Shown one piece after another: positions 7,236 through 12,491 of a DNA stretch of 12,491 nucleotides. The stretch comes from Sulfurimonas sp. UBA6014 (GTDB lineage: Bacteria > Campylobacterota > Campylobacteria > Campylobacterales > Sulfurimonadaceae), in contig DJAA01000043.1 in assembly GCA_002428085.1 (NCBI GenBank), positions 37,133 through 49,623 of the forward strand. The letters are read 5' to 3'. The notes beneath the pieces were generated by a model. The model worked only from the letters and a program-made list of their open reading frames with translations. It was not told the origin of the DNA and ran no database searches. The position numbers and the translations under genes were made by a program. Each line of letters opens with the position of its first letter. Position 1 is the first letter of the stretch.

Positions 7236-7490
7236 TTACCAGACATTGCCCTGAGGCTGCTCTTTCTTTTTTGTCCAAGCATCTACCACTTTGTCAGTAG
7301 CTTCACCGATTTGCTTATACGTAACGATGTCATCGTCGCCACATTTTTTGTGATAGTAGCCCTGAAGGTCGTAATACTCTTCGCACTCGCTATAGTATTT
7401 TGCAGAGATTCCATGCTTATTGAAGCAGGCACTGAAAAAAAATGTAATGAAAATCAGAAAAATTATTTTTATCATACGTGTACAAAGCAT
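7236..7490 (-). CDS. Small lipoprotein of unknown function
   Basis: An 84-residue protein whose first 22 residues form a lipoprotein signal peptide: a hydrophobic stretch IIFLIFITFFF followed by the lipobox FSAC with C22 as the lipid-carrying cysteine. The mature part is about 62 residues, polar and rich in tyrosine (KYYSECEEYYDLQGYYHKKC), with two further cysteines (C36 and C50) that could form a disulfide. It lies between nth (nine bases upstream) and the OmpA-domain gene (directly downstream) in one operon, so the lipoprotein and the OmpA protein may work together at the outer membrane. The start could be ATG 7490 or ATG 7475; only the former has a modest AGG at suitable distance, which overlaps the nth stop codon. 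I do not recognise the family. Confidence 0.75.
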   Translation of the reverse strand: MLCTRMIKIIFLIFITFFFSACFNKHGISAKYYSECEEYYDLQGYYHKKCGDDDIVTYKQIGEATDKVVDAWTKKKEQPQGNVW

Positions 7491-7499
7491 TTATTATGC

Positions 7500-8141
7500 C
7501 TAAACTTTAAAACTCTCTTTGGTTTTGCAAAATTGTGTTAAAAAACACTCTTGGCACTTAGGATTTTTTGCAGTGCATATATAGCGACCAAAGAGCACCA
7601 TCCCTTGGTGAAGCGCATGAAGGTTGTTTTTAAATTTTTTCACAAGCGTTGCTTCTGTTTTAAGTGCTGTTTTATCCTCACTCAAACCAAGTCTGTGAGA
7701 GACTCTAAAAACATGAGTATCAACCGCCATGAGGTTAGCACCCGTAAACTCTATCATGACAACATTGGCTGTTTTTTGACCGACACCGCCAAGAGTCATG
7801 AGCTCTTTTTCATCCATTGGAATCTCTCCACCATAAACACTCACAACTCTTTTTGCCATTTCAATAATATTTTTTGCTTTATTATTGAAAAAAGAACAAC
7901 TACTTATAAGTGCTTTGACATCATTTATATCTGCCTCTGCCAAAATTTGTGGCGTTGGGTATTTCAGAAATAAAGCAGGAGTTATAAGATTGACTCTTTT
8001 GTCTGTACATTGCGCTGAGAGGGTAACGGCTAGGAGTAATTCATACGCATTAGTATAGACTAACTCTGTGATGGCATCACTATATTTTTCAATAAAGAGC
8101 GCATGAATTTGTTCTATCTCTTTTTTGGTTGCTTTTTTCAT
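7500..8141 (-). CDS. nth: Endonuclease III
   Basis: This DNA glycosylase/AP lyase removes oxidised pyrimidines in base-excision repair. With start ATG 8141 it has 213 residues, close to E. coli Nth (211). The helix-hairpin-helix motif LGGVGQKTANVV (118-129-like region) carries the catalytic lysine K123, and AVDTHVFRV holds the catalytic aspartate D141. The C-terminal [4Fe-4S] ligands are complete: C189, C196, C199 and C205, spaced x6, x2, x5 as in the family. LGGVG has glycine where LPGVG is usual. The frame stays open to 8246, but those 35 extra residues look unlike Nth and would overlap the divergent kinase gene and the promoter, so the shorter form is chosen. The ribosome binding site for ATG 8141 is weak (AAGG thirteen bases away). 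It heads an operon with the lipoprotein and OmpA-domain genes, an unusual combination. Confidence 0.95.
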   Translation of the reverse strand: MKKATKKEIEQIHALFIEKYSDAITELVYTNAYELLLAVTLSAQCTDKRVNLITPALFLKYPTPQILAEADINDVKALISSCSFFNNKAKNIIEMAKRVVSVYGGEIPMDEKELMTLGGVGQKTANVVMIEFTGANLMAVDTHVFRVSHRLGLSEDKTALKTEATLVKKFKNNLHALHQGMVLFGRYICTAKNPKCQECFLTQFCKTKESFKV

Positions 8142-8165
8142 AAATCGTATTTTACCTTGTTGTGT

Positions 8166-8173
8166 GTTATAAT
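8166..8173. promoter_or_regulatory. Divergent promoters sharing one TTATAA core (nth operon and hybrid kinase)
   Basis: GTTATAAT at 8166-8173 contains TATAAT on the + strand (8168-8173; 29 bases before the kinase ATG) and TATAAC on the - strand (8171-8166; about 25 bases before the nth ATG 8141). The two -10 boxes overlap by four bases, so RNA polymerase can occupy only one direction at a time. TGTGTG just upstream gives the + box an extended -10 character. Confidence 0.6.
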
Positions 8174-8192
8174 CAAAATTAAAAATACTCTC

Positions 8193-8196
8193 AGGA
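8193..8196 (+). promoter_or_regulatory. Ribosome binding site fixing the kinase start
   Basis: AGGA lies six bases before ATG 8203. Together with the -10 box at 8168-8173 it settles this start for the hybrid kinase. Confidence 0.6.
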
Positions 8197-8202
8197 TAAT
8201 TC

Positions 8203-10152
8203 ATGAATGTTTTTTCACTTTTTAAAAATACAAAAGAGAGACTCAACGATAGATTAAATTTTGCTCAATTTTTCGAAGAGGGCGTTACCAAGGAGATTAT
8301 AAACAGCAGCGATACCATGATGTTGTTTTTTACAACCGATCATGGCTGGATTGGTGGCAATGAACTCTTTTTTACTACATTTGGATTTGTAGATATTTAT
8401 GATTTTAGAAATAGATATGAGAGCATCCGAGAGATTTTTTTGCGTGAGAGTGAAGAAATTTTTACTCAGGATGATAAAAGTTGGCTCGATTATATAAAAA
8501 AACATAAAAAAGAGGGGTATAGAGTTGTTATATCCTCTCAAGAACAGATAGCCCACTTAAAGGTAACTTGTCACACTTTACATACTAATAAAGATTTTTA
8601 CGTTGTGGCATTGCAAGATATTACAGCACTTCATGTATCAGAAGAAAAAGCACAAGAAGTTGAGAATTTAAAAACAAAATTTTTATCCAATATAGGTCAT
8701 GAATTTAGAACACCCATGAATGCTATTCTTGGATTTAGCGAGTTGCTTGAGCAGACAGTGCTTGACAAACAGCAAACCGAATATCTCAACATGATTAAGT
8801 ATTCATCTAAAAATCTTATGGTCAATATCGAGACGCTCCTAGATCTCTCACAAATGCAAGGGGGAAGATTGCAGTTAGAAAATTGCGACTTCTCTTTACT
8901 CGATGAGATGGAGAGCGTCTCGTACCATTTTTCCCAAATCTGCAAAGAGAAAGATATCTCAGTTATGGCGTTTATCGATCCAAAGCTTCCAAAAATAATC
9001 TATTCAGATCCAAAAAAAATAACGCAAATCATGATGGCGCTTATGCAAAATGCTATGAAGTTCACTGACCGTGGTGGCAGAATCATTGTCGAAGTCAAGT
9101 TACTCCAAAGACAGCCAGGAGGAGAGTGTAACGTTGGTTTTAGCGTAAAAGATAATGGACATGGACTCTCAAGCGAACAAATAGCACTTATCAATGAGCC
9201 TTTTACAGCCAGTAACTATGCAGATGAGAGACTTGGAGTAGGTTTAAGTCTGGCTAATGGACTGGTAAAGTTATTTGCAAGTGAGCTAAAAATCCAAAGT
9301 GAAAACGATAATGGAAGTTATTTTAATTTTGTTTTGCATTTTAAAGCTTCCCAGGGACAAGCGTATAAAATGGTTCCCAAGAAAAGAGTTAAAGTATTGC
9401 TTTTAAATAAAAATAAAATCGATGAAGCAAGTTTTTTGACTATCTACTTGCGCTCTTTTTCTATTGATGTTATAAAAGCCAATGTAATTGATGAGACAAT
9501 TTATGATGATGCAGAGGCTTTATATATCGTAGCAGATCAAAATGATGCTTCATGGATGTTAAAACTTGGAACTTTTCATAAAAAAATTCCGGTTATTCTT
9601 TTGCTCGAAGAGTCAGAAAAATTACAAGCAAAGCTAACACCTCTTGTGGATGCAACAATCAAAAAGCCTTTATTAGCAAGCAGTATTGCGAAGCACTTGC
9701 AAAATATGTATCATGAAAAACACTCACCTCATGAGGAAGTTACAAAAGTAAAACTTAAAGAGAGCATCAGAGCTTTGGTTGTGGAAGATAATTTAATCAA
9801 CCAAAGATTGATTCAAATACTTCTGCGGGAGTACAACATAGCTGTAGTTACCGCTTCAAATGGGAACGAAGCTGTCAATATGTGCAAAAAACATACATTT
9901 GATATCGTATTTATGGATATCGATATGCCAGAAAAAAATGGAATACTCGCCACTCAAGAGATTAAAGCCATTATCAATTTTAATGGAAAAACTCCCATTG
10001 TAGCGCTCACCGCTATGGCAATGCAAGGGGACAAAGAGATGCTTCTTCGTGAGGGGCTAGATGATTATATTTCAAAACCTCTGACACGTGAGAAATTGGA
10101 AAAAATATTACAAAAATACTTAAATTCCTTAAGCACAGTTGTCTCCAACTAG
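8203..10152 (+). CDS. Cytoplasmic hybrid histidine kinase (PAS-like - HisKA - HATPase - degenerate REC - REC)
   Basis: A 649-residue signalling kinase without membrane segments, so it senses an internal or diffusible signal. Residues 1-145 look like a PAS-type sensor ending in the VVALQDIT strand, followed by a short coiled linker. HisKA spans about 156-220 with phospho-acceptor H166 in SNIGHEFRTPMNAILGFSEL. The ATPase domain follows: N283 in MQNAMKFT (N box), D317 in VKDNGHGL (G1) and GVGLSLANG at 345-353 (G2). Residues about 393-500 fold like a receiver but lack the acidic pair and a clear acceptor; only KKP (487-489) remains. The last receiver (522-640) is complete: E528/D529, acceptor D572 in FMDIDMP, T603 and K625. 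The kinase is an orphan with no DNA-binding regulator nearby, so phosphate must pass on through an HPt protein or the receiver must act by binding a partner. Confidence 0.92.
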   Translation: MNVFSLFKNTKERLNDRLNFAQFFEEGVTKEIINSSDTMMLFFTTDHGWIGGNELFFTTFGFVDIYDFRNRYESIREIFLRESEEIFTQDDKSWLDYIKKHKKEGYRVVISSQEQIAHLKVTCHTLHTNKDFYVVALQDITALHVSEEKAQEVENLKTKFLSNIGHEFRTPMNAILGFSELLEQTVLDKQQTEYLNMIKYSSKNLMVNIETLLDLSQMQGGRLQLENCDFSLLDEMESVSYHFSQICKEKDISVMAFIDPKLPKIIYSDPKKITQIMMALMQNAMKFTDRGGRIIVEVKLLQRQPGGECNVGFSVKDNGHGLSSEQIALINEPFTASNYADERLGVGLSLANGLVKLFASELKIQSENDNGSYFNFVLHFKASQGQAYKMVPKKRVKVLLLNKNKIDEASFLTIYLRSFSIDVIKANVIDETIYDDAEALYIVADQNDASWMLKLGTFHKKIPVILLLEESEKLQAKLTPLVDATIKKPLLASSIAKHLQNMYHEKHSPHEEVTKVKLKESIRALVVEDNLINQRLIQILLREYNIAVVTASNGNEAVNMCKKHTFDIVFMDIDMPEKNGILATQEIKAIINFNGKTPIVALTAMAMQGDKEMLLREGLDDYISKPLTREKLEKILQKYLNSLSTVVSN

Positions 10153-10161
10153 AGAAGTATT

Positions 10162-10617
10162 TTATCTCTTTTGGATACGCTCATGAAGCTTATACTCCAT
10201 CAAATAAGCATCACAGCCATCAAGGTAAAATTTTTCTAATCTTTTGCGTGTATAAAATCCCAGCTTGAAATAAAGAGAAATTGCAGCAGCATTATCAACG
10301 CGAACTTCCAAAAGTAGATAGGAAAAATGGAGCATCTTCACCTCTTCAATAGCTTTGTTTATAAGTTTTTGGGCTATCTTTTTGCCTCTATACAACGTAG
10401 AGACACCAAGAGAGTAGAGTTTTGCTTTTGAGCGTTTGATCAAGACTAAAACGTACCCAACTATTTCTGTATTTAGTTGTGCGACATACAGTAGATTGTT
10501 TTTTACATGATAGGCAAAAGAGCCTCTTGAGAGTGGAAAATTCTCTGCACTAAAAAGTGTTTGCTCAAGTGCATAAAGTGCACTCACATCACTTGAGAGA
10601 GCTCTTCTGAGTATCAT
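10162..10617 (-). CDS. rimI: RimI-like GNAT N-acetyltransferase
   Basis: A 151-residue GNAT protein. Family member RimI acetylates the N-terminal alanine of ribosomal protein S18 with acetyl-CoA. The acetyl-CoA pyrophosphate loop is YRGKKIAQKLI at 76-86. The RimI hallmark LEVRVDNAAAISLYFKLGF spans 103-121, with E104 and Y116 at the positions of the catalytic pair described for RimI, and FYLDGCDAYLMEY closes the domain. The ATG lies inside the end of the preceding gene (ATGA overlap, four bases), with no ribosome binding site of its own, so translation is coupled to the DUF2156 gene. It converges on the hybrid kinase with only nine bases between the stop codons. It may act on other proteins, because many RimI-like enzymes have undefined targets. 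Confidence 0.8.
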   Translation of the reverse strand: MILRRALSSDVSALYALEQTLFSAENFPLSRGSFAYHVKNNLLYVAQLNTEIVGYVLVLIKRSKAKLYSLGVSTLYRGKKIAQKLINKAIEEVKMLHFSYLLLEVRVDNAAAISLYFKLGFYTRKRLEKFYLDGCDAYLMEYKLHERIQKR

Positions 10618-11594
10618 TTTTGATATATGGTATATTTTGGAACAAGCTTAAAAGGTCGATAAGACATTTTAACTTTTCGGAGATTTTCAAAGCCCATGTC
10701 ATCACCTACATTGATGTATTCAACTCCGTAATGTTCTTTGAGCATTTTAGAGAATTCTCTAAAAATAAATTGGGCGCATCCTAAAACTTCAAAATCTGTT
10801 TTTTCGATGATAACCGTGGCAGTATGCTCACTGATTTTTTCACCGACCGTAAAACCTTTAAGCTCATTATTGATATAAATCACTAAACCTAAAAGATTTA
10901 ATTCCACATAATATTTAAGCATTTGTTTTACCGCATGTCTCTCTTGATGAATCCCCTCTAAAAAAACTTCTGATTCCTCTTTAGGCATATATTTTACTCT
11001 ATCAGAGACCCATTTATCAAAAAGGTTCATGATGTCTTCTTTGTGTTTTATACTATCTAGCTGCTCTATGCTATGTTCAGGATATGATTTGATAAACTTA
11101 TTTATCTCGGTACGCTTTGTATGGTAAGAATTTCCTCTTAAATCTATAAGGGCATTCACCTCATAGATGTAATCAACAAGTTTTTTCTCGATGACATACG
11201 ACTCTAGCATCTCAAACATACTTTGTGCCTCGTCCGTCTCTAAAAGAAACTCTTCTATCGTGGCACTTTGAACATAATCTATACGAGAATAAAAATAAGA
11301 GCTGTTGTAAGCATTCATGATTGCAAAACATTTTACAATCGCTTCAGTAACATTTTTCTTCTTCCCCAAAGGAGGCAATAGCATTGTAAGCTCATTTCCA
11401 GTGATGATAAAAAGACAAAAGCATTTTTTTATGATTGCATAAAATCCACTGCTGTTAGCAAGCCATATAAAATTTGCAGCAAAAGTGTAGTCACTAATTT
11501 CTACTTCTAATTTTGAAAGATATTTTTCAATGACTGGCTTTGCAGCTATGTTGAATGGTTTGAGCGAATGCTTATTGATGGTGAGTTTGGGCAA
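10614..11594 (-). CDS. DUF2156 (MprF C-terminal-like) acyltransferase, TTG start
   Basis: A 326-residue soluble protein of the DUF2156/LPG_synthase_C group, two GNAT-like folds in tandem that in MprF transfer aminoacyl groups from tRNA to lipids. Family landmarks are YEVNALIDLRGNSYHTKR at 144-161, the GFTVGEK strand at 247-253, the HTATVIIEKTD segment at 257-267, and the ending NVGDDMGFENLRKVKMSYRP at about 295-314. The membrane part of true MprF is missing, as in many family members of unknown substrate. The start is TTG 11594: AGGA lies six bases upstream, and the first internal ATG is codon 71. It overlaps rimI by four bases, so the two are made together. A likely -10 (TATAAT on the - strand, 11621-11616) lies just upstream; TATAGT at 11633-11628 is an alternative. 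Confidence 0.82.
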   Translation of the reverse strand: MPKLTINKHSLKPFNIAAKPVIEKYLSKLEVEISDYTFAANFIWLANSSGFYAIIKKCFCLFIITGNELTMLLPPLGKKKNVTEAIVKCFAIMNAYNSSYFYSRIDYVQSATIEEFLLETDEAQSMFEMLESYVIEKKLVDYIYEVNALIDLRGNSYHTKRTEINKFIKSYPEHSIEQLDSIKHKEDIMNLFDKWVSDRVKYMPKEESEVFLEGIHQERHAVKQMLKYYVELNLLGLVIYINNELKGFTVGEKISEHTATVIIEKTDFEVLGCAQFIFREFSKMLKEHYGVEYINVGDDMGFENLRKVKMSYRPFKLVPKYTIYQK

Positions 11595-11894
11595 GAAAAA
11601 TCCTTTGATTTTTTAATTATAAATGAAACTATACACATTTTTTTTCTATATTGCAGTTTTATTTTTATAAGCATTCTAAAATGCCCTATTTTATGGAGTT
11701 TTTACTTAAAAAAAAGAGCGTAAAAATTGCTATTTGCTCTATATTTTTCAAGAAAATTTTCTACAATTTTATTGAAAAAAATTGGAGTATTTTTGCCAAT
11801 TTATTTCTTTGAATTATTTTTTAAAAAAGTATTTTTATTTGCCCTGATTTTTTGTGATAGAATTGTATTTATATTACTAAACATAGGAATTATT
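11595..11894. other. AT-rich noncoding gap with promoters on both sides
   Basis: About 300 bases without a credible gene. The left end holds the promoter of the DUF2156 gene (- strand). A short hairpin GCATT (11671-11675) / AATGC (11680-11684) and a looser pair AGAGC (11715-11719) / GCTCT lie in the middle. The right end holds TAGAAT at 11858-11863 (+), about 32 bases before the ZapB-like ATG, preceded by TGTGA. A + strand frame is open from 11727 into the ZapB-like gene, but its first 56 residues are only phenylalanine-, isoleucine- and lysine-rich translation of AT-rich DNA. A small RNA cannot be excluded; nothing firm supports one. Confidence 0.5.
11858..11863 (+). promoter_or_regulatory. 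Probable -10 box of the ZapB/ZapA-like operon
   Basis: TAGAAT preceded by TGTGA lies 31 bases before ATG 11895, the same spacing as at the serB and kinase promoters of this window. TATATT just downstream is an alternative. Confidence 0.4.
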
Positions 11895-12122
11895 ATGAAC
11901 AATCTAACGACTTTAGAAAAACTGAGTGAAAAAGTTTCAAATATTTTGCAGCAATATCGTTTGCTCAAAACTGAAAATGAGACACTTCGCATACAAGTAG
12001 TGACTCTTAAGGCTGAAAAAGAGGTAAAAGAGCAAGAAATAGAAAAATTGACTGAACAAAATGTTTTAAAAGATATAGAAATAGAAGAGATTGTTAGCAA
12101 AATAGAGAGTATTTTAGGCTAA
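11895..12122 (+). CDS. ZapB-like coiled-coil protein
   Basis: A 75-residue protein that is one continuous coiled coil: LEKLSEKVSNILQQYRLL at 7-24, LKTENETLRIQV at 24-35, then EKEVKEQEIEKLTEQN and a terminal EEIVSKIESILG. The pattern (LEKL..KV, an LL-xE-N-xL-R segment, and a short hydrophobic end) and the length match the ZapB/TIGR02449 group of small cell-division proteins, which in gammaproteobacteria sit directly before zapA and help to bundle FtsZ filaments. The next gene here looks ZapA-like, which supports the call. ATG 11895 is chosen because AGGA lies seven bases upstream; the frame continues upstream to 11727, but that part is noncoding in character. Coiled coils resemble each other easily, so the assignment rests on length, pattern and neighbour. 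Confidence 0.6.
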   Translation: MNNLTTLEKLSEKVSNILQQYRLLKTENETLRIQVVTLKAEKEVKEQEIEKLTEQNVLKDIEIEEIVSKIESILG

Positions 12123-12127
12123 AAGAT

Positions 12128-12346
12128 ATGAATAAAAAATTGGGTTTGCACATAGGTAGTCGTCGCTTTGATGTGGATGTTGAAGGAAATTTTGCTATTT
12201 TTTTAGAGAGACAAATGGCGCATGATTTCAACACTGAGGGAAATAATGATCTTAAAATCCTTCTTCAAGCATATGTGAGAAAAAGCCATGAACTCTATTT
12301 GCAAGAGGAAAAAATAGAAAAATTATTAAAAGAGTTCGATAAATAG
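12128..12346 (+). CDS. Short ZapA-like protein
   Basis: A 72-residue protein. Residues 3-20 (KKLGLHIGSRRFDVDVEG) resemble the ZapA N-terminal strand pair (I-x-G-x-x-F-x-V). Residues 21-72 form a long helix ending in LYLQEEKIEKLLKEFDK that should give the tetramerising coiled coil. ZapA is typically about 100 residues, so the coil here is shorter. ZapA binds FtsZ and stabilises the Z ring. The gene starts five bases after the ZapB-like stop, with only a weak AGG inside the preceding codons, so it is probably coupled to it. A tRNA-Arg follows. In Pseudomonas zapB-like and zapA also lie side by side. Sequence similarity is weak by eye and the call depends mainly on the pairing. Confidence 0.5.
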   Translation: MNKKLGLHIGSRRFDVDVEGNFAIFLERQMAHDFNTEGNNDLKILLQAYVRKSHELYLQEEKIEKLLKEFDK

Positions 12347-12379
12347 ATACTATTTTATGCTAACGTAAGTTAAAAGTGC

Positions 12380-12385
12380 TATAAT
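12380..12385 (+). promoter_or_regulatory. Promoter -10 box of tRNA-Arg
   Basis: TATAAT preceded by TGC (extended -10) lies 27 bases before the tRNA. A small hairpin CTCTT/AAGAG (12392-12404) sits in the short leader. Confidence 0.65.
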
Positions 12386-12412
12386 TTCAGCCTCTTAAAA
12401 AGAGAATGGTGT

Positions 12413-12489
12413 GCGCTCGTAGCTCAGCTGGATAGAGCACTGGTTTGCGGTACCAGCGGTCACACGTTCGAATCGTGTCGGGCGCACCA
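12413..12489 (+). tRNA. tRNA-Arg, anticodon GCG
   Basis: A complete 77-base cloverleaf with encoded CCA. The acceptor stem GCGCTCG (12413-12419) pairs with CGGGCGC (12479-12485) with one T-G wobble, and the discriminator is A. The D stem is GCTC/GAGC (12422-12425 and 12435-12438). The anticodon stem CTGGT/ACCAG (12440-12444 and 12452-12456) encloses the loop TTGCGGT, giving anticodon GCG at 12447-12449. The variable loop is CGGTC. The T stem ACACG/CGTGT encloses TTCGAAT. It is similar throughout to bacterial tRNA-Arg that reads CGN codons. Those usually have A34, deaminated to inosine by TadA; here base 34 is G, which reads CGC and CGT directly. It may belong to a tRNA cluster continuing beyond the window. 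Confidence 0.95.
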
Positions 12490-12491
12490 TA

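Noticed and set aside
8142..8246. 35-residue N-terminal extension of Nth
   Set aside because: It would overlap the kinase start and the shared promoter and makes the protein longer than the family; without it the length is 213.
8254..8556. 100-residue open frame on the - strand inside the kinase gene
   Set aside because: It is antisense to the conserved N-terminal part of the hybrid kinase and shows no recognisable features.
10151..10169. AGAGA/TCTCT hairpin between the kinase and rimI
   Set aside because: Only a 5-base stem with a 9-base loop that overlaps both stop regions; too weak to call a terminator.
11727..11894. 56-residue N-terminal extension of the ZapB-like protein
   Set aside because: The extension is F/I/L/K-rich translation of AT-rich intergenic DNA that contains the likely promoter; the ATG at 11895 has a good AGGA.

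Overview
The window reads as a chromosomal segment of a low-GC bacterium from the Campylobacterota (formerly Epsilonproteobacteria), most likely Sulfurimonas or a close relative. The evidence is the AT-rich composition, lone TATAAT-type -10 boxes in AT-rich leaders without a clear -35, the pairing of serS with a PflB-like flagellar TPR protein that I remember from Campylobacter and Helicobacter, and the general look of the proteins. It is almost entirely core genome. I see no phage, insertion sequence or CRISPR array.

Layout from left to right. Positions 1-859 (-) hold the first 286 residues of a membrane-anchored TPR protein, probably PflB, which runs off the left edge. An rsuA pseudouridine synthase gene (986-1666, +) follows, then a gap with three palindromes (1667-1845). 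A metF-serS operon (4016-1846, -) is transcribed away from a serB operon (4071-5030, +) that also carries an unknown 108-residue protein. Their -10 boxes form a perfect inverted repeat. Next is a gene for a small secreted protein (5120-5458, +), separated by a strong two-way terminator hairpin from an operon on the - strand: nth (8141-7500), a small lipoprotein (7490-7236) and a propeller/OmpA-domain protein (7235-5502). That operon and an orphan hybrid histidine kinase (8203-10152, +) start from promoters sharing one TTATAA core. Then come two translationally coupled GNAT-fold genes on the - strand, a DUF2156/MprF-like acyltransferase (11594-10614) and a RimI-like acetyltransferase (10617-10162). 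A noncoding AT-rich stretch of 300 bases follows. The window closes with a ZapB-like/ZapA-like gene pair (11895-12346, +) and a tRNA-Arg gene with the uncommon anticodon GCG (12413-12489).

Most genes serve housekeeping: translation (serS, rsuA, tRNA-Arg, rimI), one-carbon and serine metabolism (metF next to serB, linked through serine and the folate pool), base-excision repair (nth), the cell envelope (lipoprotein plus OmpA protein), cell division (Zap pair), motility (PflB) and signalling (hybrid kinase). I find no convincing new multi-gene system. The points most worth a second look are the ZapB/ZapA-like pair, the G34 tRNA-Arg, rsuA and its palindromes sitting between serS and pflB, the coupled GNAT genes, the overlapping promoters and the unassigned small proteins. 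All product names come from reading motifs by eye; no database search was possible.
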